Shown piece by piece: positions 12,001 through 19,440 of a stretch of 64,000 nt of DNA. Origin of the DNA: Limnomonas spitsbergensis (Eukaryota > Chlorophyta > Chlorophyceae > Chlamydomonadales); NCBI GenBank assembly GCA_037349105.1, contig JAYJMM010000104.1:3692001-3756000 (forward strand), given 5' to 3'. The position numbers and the translations under genes were made by a program. Within the stretch, counting starts at the first letter, position 1; every line of letters starts with the position of its first letter. Under the pieces are notes generated by a model that saw only the letters and a program-made list of their open reading frames with translations, was not told where the DNA came from and did no database searches.

Positions 12001-15000
12001 GAGGAGATTGCCAGGGCAGGCCTGAGTGCGTTCTGCGTGGCATTCATTGATGATCTGCTAGTGTACAGTGACACACCGGCAGAACACATCAGGCATGTGG
12101 AGCTGATGTTAGACATGCTCCACAGTGTAGGATTAAGGGCGCACCCCGACAAGTCCCTGTTTGGGTGTGCAACGGTAGAGTACCTGGGTCACAATGTGTC
12201 GGCCCAGGGGCTCACGCCACACGCAGCCAAGATAGCAGCGGTTATGGCGCTGCCAGAGCCCACATCGGTGAAAAACATTCAGGAGGTCATGGGATTCTTG
12301 AATTTCTACAGGTGCTACATCCCGGATTTCTCGAAAAAGGCGGCATGCATCAACGCATTGCTGGTCAAGGGGGTCCCGTTTGTGTGGGGGCCAGAGCAGT
12401 CGCAGGCGTTCCAGTTGATCAAAACAGAGATGTGCGAGGGAGGAAGAGTTCTGCGCAGGCCAGATTACAGTGGGACAGGGCCAGACGGCAAGGGGCCGCC
12501 GAGACCATTCTTGCTGTACACAGATTTCTCTAAGCAGGGCATAGGTGCCGTGCTAGGACAGTGTGACGACAGCGGGCGGGAGTATATGGTGGCGTGCACG
12601 TCCAGATCCCTGAACAAGAGCGAGAGGAACTATTCCTCGTTCCAGGGGGAGATGCTGGCCGCAGTGTATGCAGCACGCACATACCGTCACATGCTGTTCG
12701 GGTGCAAGGTGCATCTCATCACCGACCATGAGCCGCTCACTTACCTCATGGACAATCAGACGTTGGTAGGCCAGCATGCTAGGTGGGCCCTCATGCTTCA
12801 AGAGCTGGACATTACCATTGTCCACCGCTCAGGGGCATGCCATCAGAATGCGGACATCCCGTCCAGATCACCACTCCCATCCTCAGCTGATCGCACGGGG
12901 GCCAGGCTTGATACAGCAGCTCCCGAGCCGGCAGCCCAGGAGGGGGCAGGGGGGAAGCAGGTAGCTTTGCCCACGGGGTTGGGCAGAGTGAACCAGTGGC
13001 ATGCAGACCAGATGGTGCGCATGGCACAAGAAGGCAGAAGAAGAGTACAGATACTGCGAGCTGCAGAGGCAGCTTACGTAACAGCGCCGGTAGGGCAGGA
13101 GATATCCTCAGCCGCCACTGACGATGATGAGCAGGCGCAGCCGGTCAGTACAGCAGAACAGGCATTCAGCAACAGGGAGCGGGCCAGGACAATGATCAGT
13201 GATGTTCTAGCTGACCTGCCCCGGGTGACGCCTCCTCATTCACATGCAGGCCTGGACACAGCTTGTCTGTCGGGTGGGGCAGTGCGGGCCATGGAGACCG
13301 AGGGAGTCGTCCTTTTCGAGCCCTTTGGAGGTATGTGTTCAGGATTGGAGATGGTGCTCAGGGCGGGTATCCCAGTGGTGCAGTACCTGTATGCTGATAT
13401 CAGTGAGGAAGTCAGAGAGATCGCAGGGGGGCGCCTGGTGCAGTTGCACAGGAGATACCCTCAGTTGTTTCCGGTCAAAGCATTTGATAAGGCGTTCAGA
13501 GCGTTGCCCCAGGATGTGTATGCCATTACGGCAAAGCACCTCCAGGAGGCGGGCGCCCAGGAGGGGCGCCAGTGGTTCATGGTAGCAGGCTGGGAATGCC
13601 AGGACCTTTCGTCAGCAGGCAAGGGGCGTGGGCTCGAGGGAGAGAGAAGCAAGTCGTTCTTCCCGTTAGTCAAGCTGTTGGGTACACTACAGTTCATGCA
13701 GGGGCCTAGGCCGCCAGCGTACCTGATTGAGAATGTGGCAATGCAGTTGAATCAGAAGAGTGTGAAGGCCAGTGTTGAGGCTTTTCAGGAGGTGTGCCGG
13801 ATTCTGGGAACACCGGCGCTGTTTGACGCAGCGCAGGTGGGGTCTTACGCCCACCGCACCCGCAACTATTGGGGGAATATTGCCCCGGCAGCAGATATTG
13901 AATTTGTGATTCGTGCGTCGACCAGACCCCACGAGGGGATGGTAGACGACATTCTGGACAAGGGCAGCAAGGCCCAAGTAGTATCATGTCCGGACAATGG
14001 GGGGTACCGCATCAATGTAACAGGGCAGCCCAGGAAAGTGCTGCCGTGTTTGATGGCCACGCCCTCATCATATGCTTTCCGGAACGGGCAAAATGGGATG
14101 GTGTACAGGCCCATGGGGGACTTGCAGGAGCCCAATGCAAACGAGCGTGAGCGCGCCATGGGGTACGCTGTGGGGTCCACATTGCCGCGCCCAGACTTCC
14201 CAGAGGCAGCCAGACGGGCAGCCTTGGGCAGGAGCATGGATTCATGGGCACTCAGTGCATGGCTCAGTGTGGCACTCGAGTGTGCTAAGATCATGCCAGC
14301 AGAATTGACACGCAGGGCAAAGCTGCCAGGCCAGGACAGGGACCCAGCTCTGGGGGCGACTTTAATGTCCAGCCACTATGCCCTTGCTACTGCAGGAAAC
14401 GCATGCTCCGGCAGCGGAGAAGCGGCCGCATCATACAGACAGTGCCTGGGGGAATCAGCCGCGGCAGACTGGGCCGACGCAGCACAGGAGCCAGGTGGGA
14501 ACGCGTCTGCAGAACAAGTTGATGTTGGAATCAAAGTACCCAGGGAAACAGAGAGTGAGAAGGACCAGCCAGGTTGTCCTGCAGGACCGTCGGCTAGGGT
14601 CGATGTGTGGGCAGATGAGCCCGTCTTGAGGTTTCTCCGTGAAAAGACTTATGTCCAGGGAACAGAGCTAGGAGAACAGACTAGAATACAGCGCAGAGCA
14701 GCGCCATTCCAGTGGGAATCAGAGAGGGGAGGAGTCCTGATGAGACTCATGCCTGATGGTAGACGTTGTGTGGTGCCCAGGCCAGAAGACAGGCTAGCAG
14801 TGATCCAGACAGCGCATGCAGGTACGGGCCATTTTGGCAGCCACCGCACGGCTTTCATGGTCATGCAGCAGCATTGGTGGCGGGGGCTTCGAGCAGCAGT
14901 CAAGAAGGCGGTGCAGGAATGCGGTGTGTGTGACAGAGCCAGGGCGTCCACGTTCAATCACATACAGCCCAACCTACACCCGCTACCCATTGAGGGGTTG

Positions 15001-16407
15001 TTTTTCCGGTGGGGAGTGGACCTGTGTGGTCCATTCACGACCACGTCCAGGGGAAATCGGTTCGTGATGGTGTGTGTGGAGCATTACTCCAAATGGGTGG
15101 AGTTAATCCCCATTCCAAGCAAGGCGTCTGATGTGACGGCCTTGGCATTCTTTCAAAATGTTGTTGCACGATTCGGGGGATGCGCTGAGGTGGTGACAGA
15201 CCAGGGAACAGAGTTCCAGGGTGAATTTCAGGACATGTTGTTGGACTGCTTCATTGACCATCGCACCACTTCTGCCAACCACCCCCAGGCAGATGGGCTT
15301 TCAGAGAGGGCTGTCCAGACCCTCAAGGCAGGCCTACGCAAGTGCTGCGAGGAGGGCAGCAGCGACGAGTCCTGGGACAAGATGGTGCCCTGGGTAGCCC
15401 TAGGCTTCCGATGCTCGCCGCAGCAGGCCACGCGCATGGCGCCGTACGAGGTGCTGTTCGGACAGAGACCCACCTTCCCCTCCAGAGTGGGAGCGGACCT
15501 CTGGAGCACAGCCAAGGTGGCAACGGCAGAGGAGGCAGCAGACCTGCTCTTGGCCAGAGTGGCCAGGATCAAAGAAGCACTGCCAGTCGCGGGTGAGCAT
15601 CTAAAAATTGCGCAGCACCGCGACAAGCTGCGATATGCACGCATCCGTGGGGGAGGGTATGTCCCCCAGGTCAGGCGTTTTGCAGAGGGAGATTACGTGT
15701 ATGTGAAGTATTCATCAGAGCGACGCAGCCTCGATCCCAAGGCCAGGCCTGAGATCCTCAGGGTCAAAACACTGGGGGCGACGGGAACTTTGGTGTTGGA
15801 AGGGGCAGATGGCCTCACAGTTACAGAGAATGCAGTCAATTGTTCTCCATGCCACTTGCCCAACCTCAGGGGAGTGGTTGATTTCAGTGGAACCAGACCC
15901 AATAACAGCCTGTCATGCGAGGTGTGCCAGCTGCCCGATCGCGGAGAGGTGATGCTTTTGTGTGATGCCTGCAATACAGGTTGGCACATGGACTGCTTGG
16001 TACCAGTACTCGAGGAGGTGCCTGAGGGCGAGTGGTTGTGCCCACACTGCAAGCCGGAAGACAAGGGAGCTGGGCCCGCTGCTGTAGCAGGGCCCACCAC
16101 AGAAGAGCGCAGTTTACAGGTCCAGGGGCGACCAAGCCCAGCAGCCAGAGCGGCTGCCAGGACAGCCCAGGAGGCCGATGTCTTGGACAGGCCTGAGGTG
16201 GAAGTCATGGCCACCAACCCAGCAACAAGGCAAATGGAGCGGGGCATCGCAAGACCAATGGCGAACGGGTTGTATGACATCTCGTACACCACTGGCCGGG
16301 GAGAGGCCAATGTCACCCCGAGAGCAGTTACAAGAAGGGCCAAGGTGGCCAAAGAAGCAGCAAGGGAGGAAGAAGAGTCAGCCTTTGAGGATCTTACCGG
16401 GACCTGA
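3025..16407 (+). CDS. Gag-Pol polyprotein with protease, RT, RNase H, cytosine methyltransferase, integrase and PHD finger (4460 aa)
   Basis: Residues are counted from the ATG at 3025; the ATG at 3073 (residue 17) may be the real start. A helical Gag-like region spans about 17-300. A CCHC knuckle is C380, C383, H388, C393. A retropepsin-like motif is D634-S-A. Two more knuckles are C910/C913/H919/C924 (spacing CX2CX5HX4C) and C1311/C1314/H1319/C1324. A charged helix at about 1030-1130 may be a coiled coil. A hydrophobic segment lies at about 2664-2686. Reverse transcriptase spans about 2850-3080 with FIDD at 3007-3010. RNase H residues are D3167, E3209, D3234 and D3277. The methyltransferase is at about 3428-3760. 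Integrase has H3931, H3936, C3966, C3969, then D3999, D4059 and E4094 (34 residues between the last two). A PHD finger is at 4298-4342. About 1500 residues between protease and RT match nothing I know. Confidence 0.92.
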   Translation: MDRRRPGARQESSDQEMKRLEREQARVNLQLQQQMVLQLAGVAKFTKIPAIQGNVPVLDMSHPGAVAARKYCQACGYWGSHNRLALSDDPPALAVVAGEIAGSCQSPSAMTMLVKSLVKLWDSKPASVGPLMVAIRAAPHAGDRAAREAERIRGMWVAPAEEQCCEASLLTLWIKVVQAEVGKPTSDERTAISNLRLGVRTTLDPDVKPEETVEAFAHRVLSTAELLQISRDAVDHFGRRHSVSHLFHDGLPALAKAKLSKFVMTVPGYLSMTDEDQIAVLTQQVVLWEKLALEMGDLGGASLKQMASGPGQGEAQSNRTRKERTGQWEIRTRLEGAGNPAGAAAAQQQRSDKPRGVTWADQSGAPNYSAEGAAGAVKACYQCGSTAHLARDCRAPRPRDERRPTPLAADITAGQSRPQQQQYPLPPRPQQSQPAGRPYERNQNNRQYQRPGPGQGGQAQQAAHVSHLSSPTGQAEPEGWQQTMAEMLSESVALMTQVGLVPKSAGFKQAAHNARPRSFLPEPCPEEEPEQRLVEPASRKGAKRLVLSKLADDMSDIRLQVFKLNERLTALSFTTMPMGSEDHRGKASKGRQESKVVTAAPRLQYFKNDRSNLEQCVGLMVKGKVLVAQKALMDSACSCHVITVNIAEQLVAMGAELIRTDEKIRTTDNAGADLYGVLFIYVVYGYGGPNAIMEPTVVRVVKTPPDAYEHLVGNPEFLKYNGVLEAAGRLTLRPRDGPQTVRRVRDLTLPLVLASPAGGYQAAAVAWAGIRCGFAERERWPAARVEEEHEPLLQHAMATHAGAAMRTDQKVGQSRGTAAGAGRSTADAGRSSREDPQETVPRPRQCGQTQAAVPREGKVGAKAAASLSGQAAAQAVATAELAMALKAESRPEYEKEVIRRCMETSPRYPCVLCGEPGQHSTEECEQRIREILQKPAAGPAAQGTSPGAKGRVGFGGAAAARAAPAGPSRHSEALVPGKGERAGAADGGVREDAPAAAEGTQRITANRGQEEPVGREEREVSEESEEEEVHDRRTPKYIRVLRLQQQVELLQHDVKAREELLYRQAAATIEYLRLQQVRWTGLQDANIRLTEVQRQYILRADQLRALYVNLGSQQTGEQLQSAIPGDPALAEHMAAMFQTAKEFAEEDGSLSQEKLQDQEQQATGQQEPGGSGGARQASGETRVRHRGATPDDAVHTVARERSRSAQRARSAERRGAVPTPEARTQRPDRDDSFDRPSGRRQQSPSGNRGSQPRGRSQERGTGSHARPYQLEQRMQDRGGTSNQSPPGRAQAGRSVMGGQRIVLGPRDGGVCFNCQKPGHFASACPEQGEASQPGDSSRFDRSRAAGGPERSWGVRGPGRSQEASEDSMRRAYEAAKEVSFEEWKRQQETAGPSELPGPPGRPGPAGQSYNSRWVSQERHTCMMSVHEGFGQNAAARGVSYQAAAMPVTFQVVPEGQVAQQRHHWQMVVEALAMNHYGTRPAGSARSMAHAVEFLRNLQQRGCPAPCEGWPGILQQFLDKEWDIYNDQMDEFERKEQEAGLQHRVDGWETSSSEDGTNDSEEGHEPQAPVAAREEEAAMPCPGTPEGNADTGVGVAVAAAGTRNGLSRQDHHPGAKGAAAMSPEDTTAGAVRTHHSTTSRSSAARWEEEDRGLQSSRSRGERPAAGNEDSQFIQAGTGRRGRSGSRGRARPEPDLPRLPESRCFVQWYRLGEEMPEASSSEAMITLPAQSKDGLCRLQNHRLLEDRSHTCVNIAAAMQAVARLIFPWDAVTAVLLGAALKGFIQPSTRMEVYMQRGWSRHPIYASCVSEMVELAVKEGITAVAAADRAHPDVPDSARTEGAWQGAQPGFMPTPWAEDCVHQLMAHSALRDRAFYVPVQALREHGRGDRPEDGAHSGAGLCHADRPRRCEATVEASVTIPRMVAGQAVPWGMDPGEARAAIPVQQLVTYYYEELEEGEMPVSAAWIHMHASRDDMPVFLFARCEGNVAITRYASVNEAEFHAHTHARGADPATWAVMLMALQRVLLPGQLSAAMRHVWGVDDQWAPLEMTDCPTWPYGAQRSPADGPMWEDEEEFARSPFAVERLEACVHQWVRWERRAWRDNRASSAVPYWQANGMTVQLWRQAHPAGVRTLHPLFRGAGADTYMQELEELRTQPVPGRWMVGRWGSHHWDPASITDGPIQDTYQEPTEQGHVAFVTTLGATASSWEWLEPMEDMEVSALEAETGDWAEPQTVPDSASHEDRGLLEEENEDPSEGPPSLVQDSESEDEWGADRSPCPARISLTRADTGDADGMEEPASAGPGPGSPVWGRVEDLAQLRQEWMREVAQEQAAMEERRTRRAEIERSSKAALEETAHKVTVGVNPQQAADQCAGEPKGAAAGKANGRSPGDAQISPPAQAAAREPWGDPAAYSTERWVAVLRHFVDELDVLRRQEMGQQEASQEASLVFRLRMLPQPDPNPRMGGYSRAVRELQEELTERISALNRMGAKGVDTQQPSDSRSSQACTSRGEALARRAASARATLRQGCGPEEPAGAGSSTTVQRAIHRQERLAQGSTGQIPRAGPERAGAAWTDAAELRGEKSKKARRRAGKAQRAAEDRNRGSRPGMDCPVLPLRISQVDLEITWASGQQRPAQSAEPGAQPAEHLPQKPTRQIPACRGLFTCTAFKGILTGALQLILVWLLLSVCVPGARATGQGVRGGGFTAGQGAFVSGQEAAAKLSSGWLRPPAVIPMGGASRRGACSQQESWQSGNDTGREEPPAEDDPQAAEMIDMFQPGGVVEPPAEYVKTKEGWLLGQHPDFTAAQQESLEQSLRDRQGAFAYSMEDLPGYCGTQGEFTLALEDEVSSCFQKSRDMPPPKAAIFKEKCQPMIQAGIIVKVPQGGPIKFAANSVVAAKKSAETGEWTDHRIAHDMRRLNLRTAKQEFAIPRMETIFQNLGTAKIFSKVDLRSGFMQIPIKVEDQPKTAFWMGPELWMYTKLNFGLRNGPPFFQRMMEEEIARAGLSAFCVAFIDDLLVYSDTPAEHIRHVELMLDMLHSVGLRAHPDKSLFGCATVEYLGHNVSAQGLTPHAAKIAAVMALPEPTSVKNIQEVMGFLNFYRCYIPDFSKKAACINALLVKGVPFVWGPEQSQAFQLIKTEMCEGGRVLRRPDYSGTGPDGKGPPRPFLLYTDFSKQGIGAVLGQCDDSGREYMVACTSRSLNKSERNYSSFQGEMLAAVYAARTYRHMLFGCKVHLITDHEPLTYLMDNQTLVGQHARWALMLQELDITIVHRSGACHQNADIPSRSPLPSSADRTGARLDTAAPEPAAQEGAGGKQVALPTGLGRVNQWHADQMVRMAQEGRRRVQILRAAEAAYVTAPVGQEISSAATDDDEQAQPVSTAEQAFSNRERARTMISDVLADLPRVTPPHSHAGLDTACLSGGAVRAMETEGVVLFEPFGGMCSGLEMVLRAGIPVVQYLYADISEEVREIAGGRLVQLHRRYPQLFPVKAFDKAFRALPQDVYAITAKHLQEAGAQEGRQWFMVAGWECQDLSSAGKGRGLEGERSKSFFPLVKLLGTLQFMQGPRPPAYLIENVAMQLNQKSVKASVEAFQEVCRILGTPALFDAAQVGSYAHRTRNYWGNIAPAADIEFVIRASTRPHEGMVDDILDKGSKAQVVSCPDNGGYRINVTGQPRKVLPCLMATPSSYAFRNGQNGMVYRPMGDLQEPNANERERAMGYAVGSTLPRPDFPEAARRAALGRSMDSWALSAWLSVALECAKIMPAELTRRAKLPGQDRDPALGATLMSSHYALATAGNACSGSGEAAASYRQCLGESAAADWADAAQEPGGNASAEQVDVGIKVPRETESEKDQPGCPAGPSARVDVWADEPVLRFLREKTYVQGTELGEQTRIQRRAAPFQWESERGGVLMRLMPDGRRCVVPRPEDRLAVIQTAHAGTGHFGSHRTAFMVMQQHWWRGLRAAVKKAVQECGVCDRARASTFNHIQPNLHPLPIEGLFFRWGVDLCGPFTTTSRGNRFVMVCVEHYSKWVELIPIPSKASDVTALAFFQNVVARFGGCAEVVTDQGTEFQGEFQDMLLDCFIDHRTTSANHPQADGLSERAVQTLKAGLRKCCEEGSSDESWDKMVPWVALGFRCSPQQATRMAPYEVLFGQRPTFPSRVGADLWSTAKVATAEEAADLLLARVARIKEALPVAGEHLKIAQHRDKLRYARIRGGGYVPQVRRFAEGDYVYVKYSSERRSLDPKARPEILRVKTLGATGTLVLEGADGLTVTENAVNCSPCHLPNLRGVVDFSGTRPNNSLSCEVCQLPDRGEVMLLCDACNTGWHMDCLVPVLEEVPEGEWLCPHCKPEDKGAGPAAVAGPTTEERSLQVQGRPSPAARAAARTAQEADVLDRPEVEVMATNPATRQMERGIARPMANGLYDISYTTGRGEANVTPRAVTRRAKVAKEAAREEEESAFEDLTGT
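13306..14299 (+). other. DNMT3-like cytosine-5 DNA methyltransferase domain inside the polyprotein
   Basis: Motif I (S-adenosylmethionine binding) reads FEPFGGMCSGLE around residue 3435. Motif IV reads GWECQDLS, with the catalytic Cys at 3525, followed by GLEGERS. Motif VI is IENV, with Glu at 3569. Motif VIII reads HRTRNYWGN, with Arg at 3611 and 3613. The last motifs read NERERAMGY (Gly 3713) and a later LGRS. The order I-IV-VI-VIII-IX-X is canonical, so this is not the permuted DRM type. CxDLS, the RxRxxWGN block and the ER..G/LGRS ending resemble DNMT3 more than DNMT1 or CMT. All key residues are present, so an active enzyme is plausible. The target-recognition part between VIII and IX is short, about 100 residues. 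Confidence 0.85.
15916..16050 (+). other. PHD finger after the integrase
   Basis: The zinc ligands follow the C4HC3 pattern: C4298, C4301, C4313, C4316, H4321, C4324, C4339, C4342. The conserved Trp two residues before the final Cys pair (EWLCPHC) and the GWHMDC core are typical. PHD fingers of this kind usually bind the histone H3 tail. It stands where chromoviral integrases carry a chromodomain, so a targeting role is a reasonable inference. About 100 basic and acidic residues follow to the stop. Confidence 0.9.
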
Positions 16408-17133
16408 AGCCCGGAGCGGCAAGGCCGCTGAGCACGTGACGTCACCCACGCCGTAACTGGCAAGGAGCGGGCAGGCGCCTACAGAGCAGAAGTGCAGATG
16501 CAGCGCGGCTTGTCCTAGTACCCGGTAGGCAGTGGGCCAGCAGCCAGCGGACCGAAGACGGAAGACGCAGGAGTAGAGTTACGGCAGCTTAATGAAAATT
16601 TGTTTCTCAAACACCATAGCAGCAGGGCTACGGTAGTACATATGTTATAAGGATGATGAGCGAGGAGAATTAGTCAACTCGGGCAATGATAGCACGGTAG
16701 GAGGCGGATCACGCTGCTACGGCGCACAAACCCTGTGGCCATTAAAGACCAGGCGGCTATGGCGCAGTGGGGCGAGAGCAGCGGTTGTTCTTAGCTTGAC
16801 TTGATAACTTTGAAATTTCTCCGTTTGCTAGCCAGTAGTGGGCTGAACAGCTTGAGTTTGTAGGGTTCTGCGCATTGCGCTTCAGCTGAAACTCGGTTAA
16901 TTGTTATTTCCAGATTTGCAGAAGGCCTGAACCAGGCAGATTTGTAGACGGCCTGAACCAGGCAAGATTTTAAAAGGCCTGAACCAGGCAAATTGTAGAA
17001 GGAAGGACCCAGGCATATTTGCAGATGATGATTTGAGCTTCTACGTACATATTTTTCCAGAAGTTTATTTCAGTACCACCCCTTTTCCGGCTCCCCGCGC
17101 ACGCTTGGAGGGCTTAACGCTGGGGAGCGGGGG
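16408..17133 (+). other. Retroelement 3' untranslated region with short tandem repeats and a purine-rich end
   Basis: No coding frame is supported here. Between about 16912 and 17025 a unit of roughly 27-29 bp recurs four times, built around GGCCTGAACCAGGC and preceded by GATTTG or similar. The stretch ends with a purine-rich tract at 17121-17133, which could serve as the polypurine tract that primes plus-strand synthesis next to a 3' LTR. That assignment is inference. Confidence 0.5.
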
Positions 17134-18228
17134 GCGAGTAAAGTAGTAGGGGCGGTACCCACGAGACGGAGACTTCTAGGCAGAGACATCCAGTTAGGGA
17201 CTTCCAGTTACAGTTATCTTGTTAACAAGCTCTTGTCTGAAGTACAAGGAGCATGAGTGTACGGTGATGTACCGTATTTGTGAGTAGAGGACACCTCTCT
17301 AAGGTGTCCTGACCGGAGTTTACGGTGTTTACCATAGTATTGCAGTTACTGCTTTATGGTGCGACAGCTGTCACAGTATATTACAGTATACGTGACAGAA
17401 CCGTTCAGACCGCAGTTAGCGGCCTCGGGGCCTCCGCAGCTTCTCTGCGGAGTCCTCGGATTTGAAGCTGAGACCTAGAAACCCGCTTACGCAAGTTGAT
17501 TTGACAGATTGTACCGTACTCTGTATTGGGCCTGCCGGGTCCCTGTATCCCGGCAATTGCCTTGGCTAGTTACTTCGTCCCTTTCTAAAGGACAGACCTC
17601 TATTTGTAACAAGCACCGGACGTCTTCGAGACCTACAGCTTACACATAAGTCAGTACCTTAATTCGAGTCAAGCCTAGCTCAGCCTCCGCTGAACTAGCT
17701 GGAGACAAGTACCCCAGTAAGAGAAACGAGTCCCTGCAGAAGAAGAAGTACGCAGCCTACGTCCCGTCCATCTCTCCGCGTGATACGCGGTAAGTGCCCT
17801 TAACATAGCCCGGCTGGTTCGCGACCAGACGGCCAGAAGGCCTATGCCCCTAAGTCAATTGCTATATACACAAATAACCAGCCCGCTGCTTAACTCGAAG
17901 AGCACTCGCAGCCAGTGAATAGTCACTGAGCCTGCCCGTAGGCGTCCATCACTGCCGTGAGGAAAGAAGTCCGCCACGGACCTGAAGCGCACATCGCGAG
18001 TAAAGTAGTAGGGGCGGTACCCACGAGACGGAGACTTCTAGGCAGAGACATCCAGTTAGGGACTTCCAGTTACAGTTATCTTGTTAACAAGCTCTTGTCT
18101 GAAGTACAAGGAGCATGAGTGTACGGTGATGTACCGTATTTGTGAGTAGAGGACACCTCTCTAAGGTGTCCTGACCGGAGTTTACGGTGTTTACCATAGT
18201 ATTGCAGTTACTGCTTTATGGTGCGACA
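17134..18228 (+). repeat. Presumed 3' LTR region bounded by identical 233-bp direct repeats
   Basis: Bases 17134-17366 recur at 17996-18228, offset 862 bp, with no difference that I can see by eye. Both copies start GCGAGTAAAG and end TGGTGCGACA. The 629 bp between them are not coding and contain several short GC hairpins. The block follows a purine-rich tract after the Pol gene, as a 3' LTR would. It could be one long LTR with an internal duplication, a tandem partial LTR, or a small element with its own terminal repeats. No TG...CA ends or target-site duplication are evident. Confidence 0.55.
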
Positions 18229-18674
18229 TACACAGCAACAGCCTCATCTCACCGAATTGGTGGACATGATCAGTACCAGCTATCGAGTCGGCTCTATCAA
18301 AGGTGAGTTGCCCCTCCTTACTCCTTAAACAGCGCATCCCCAACAGGTGCCTGTGTGTATGACAATCTAGCTTGCATTATTCATGCTGAAATCCAGCGGA
18401 GCTGTTTATTTTATGTTGCTGCTGCTACGATTCAATTCAGCCTCCATAGCCGATGGCCTTGTATAGTGTGCCATGTTGCTTGGCTGACCGGCTGCAGCGC
18501 ATTCAAAGGCCGTTCGCAGCCAGCCCTTCTACGATGATGGGGAAGGGAGTATACGTGGCGGCTGGCGACAAGCTCTGCTACCTCTTTACAATGGTGCATT
18601 CCTGCTGGGCCCTCAAGGACGGCTGACACTCGAGGGCGGCGCAGCGGTCAGCAGCGTGACGGACGGTGCTGCCA
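18229..18674. other. Right flank of the retroelement, no gene recognised
   Basis: Just right of the direct repeat is a short open stretch that ends with a strong donor-like GTGAGT at 18302-18307. It could be an interrupted host exon on the plus strand, but I recognise no protein in it. The rest holds no supported feature. Confidence 0.2.
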
Positions 18675-18882
18675 AAGGTGTTGGGCAAGGGGAGATGGCG
18701 AGCATGTGGAGGAGGCGCTGCATGTCTGCTTCCAGTGCCCTAGCGTGAAGGAGAGGCTTAGGGAAAGAGGTTGGGCAGGCCCCCCGGAGGGCGCCACAGA
18801 CTTTCAACAGTTGTACCAAGGCGGGCTTAAATGGGAGGCTCTGACTTTTGTTGAGGACGTCCTGCGCTTTGTTGAGGCCTAG
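18675..18882 (+). pseudogene. 3' end of a non-LTR retrotransposon ORF2 (C-terminal fragment)
   Basis: One frame reads GDGEHVEEALHVCFQCPS and then a basic and aromatic tail, with a TAG at 18880-18882. An H-C-C arrangement near the ORF2 end is typical of the C-terminal knuckle of LINE proteins. The last residues (WEALTFVEDVLRFVE) resemble the tail coded after the RT fragment near 30.6 kb (WDTLAFVEFLLRGFV), which links the two as one family. It is truncated at the 5' side, and its non-coding tail follows directly. Confidence 0.5.
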
Positions 18883-19107
18883 TTTTGTTACTTTTCTTTG
18901 CCTTCTTGAAAATAGGCTTGAGATTCGAAAGGATACTTCGGGCTGCCTTCTCCTTCTGGGGGGATATTTCTTTCTCCTTTGTGTCCTTCTCCTCCTTTCC
19001 CTCTCACCTTCAGTTTCTTTTCTCCCAACAGGGCAGTTGGGCGCCCAGCCGCCCACGCGGCCGGGCCTTTTTTTAGCAGGGCCCAGAGGTGTTGTGTCAT
19101 TGACCTG
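18883..19107 (+). repeat. LINE-family 3' tail, copy 1
   Basis: A pyrimidine-rich stretch (TTTCTTTTCTCCC) is followed by a GC block containing GCCCACGCGGCC and then GGCCCAGAGGTGT and TGTCATTGAC. The same order occurs near 30.6-30.85, 43.7 and 45.75 kb. Here it follows the LINE ORF2 end, so I read it as the 3' untranslated tail of that family. Confidence 0.55.
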
Positions 19108-19215
19108 CTGGGCCCTGCTGAACGATCGGCCACGTGGGGCTGGTAGGGAATGACTAAACTCATTCCAGCAACCATGCACAGTTTAGGCCATGGTGCAGCC
19201 ATGCCATACTCCTAT
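19108..19215. repeat. Dispersed repeat B, copy 1
   Basis: The block with GCTGGGCC, then CGGCCACGTGGGGCTGGTAG and later GGCCATGGTGCAGCCAT recurs at 34247-34345, and in shorter form near 19655-19730. It is non-coding in all copies. It abuts the LINE tail here but not at 34.2 kb, so it is probably a separate family. Confidence 0.5.
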
Positions 19216-19440
19216 GCAAGGGGGCAAGGGCATGGAACCCGGCGCTCTATGCAAGGGGATAGAAGATCGAGTGGCTTGTTCGATCCCTCAACCTCTGGGT
19301 ATAGATGCCACCAGATTTATACCACTGGACCACTTCCCACCACCTAGTCAAGGACGGTGCATCAAGTGCCTGTACCAGTTTACGGGCACATGCCCCTCGC
19401 ATCAAATGTGGTGCTCTGATGGACAGAAAACTTTCACATA

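Larger units (their letters stand above)
1..18228 (+). mobile_element. Giant Ty3/gypsy-like retroelement carrying a DNA methyltransferase and PHD finger (5' end outside window)
   Basis: The element holds a leader, ORF1, a 4460-aa Gag-Pol ORF2, a 3' untranslated part with short repeats and a region with long direct repeats. Domain order in ORF2 is Gag, CCHC knuckle, protease, two further CCHC knuckles, a long unknown stretch, reverse transcriptase, RNase H, cytosine-5 methyltransferase, integrase and PHD finger. RT-RH before integrase is the Ty3/gypsy order. No copy of the 3' direct repeat occurs at the left, so the 5' LTR is probably upstream of base 1. The right boundary at 18228 is where the second 233-bp direct repeat ends and is an estimate. 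The intact 13.4-kb frame suggests a young or recently active copy, although ORF1 contains a TAA. Confidence 0.85.

Noticed and set aside
17134..18228. The 233-bp repeats as LTRs of a complete miniature retrotransposon (TRIM)
   Set aside because: No TG...CA ends, no matching short duplication at the flanks, no primer-binding site after the first copy and no purine tract before the second. It is kept only as one alternative.
18613..19179. 188-codon minus-strand frame
   Set aside because: It covers the LINE C-terminal fragment and its tail in antisense. The plus-strand reading explains the sequence better.
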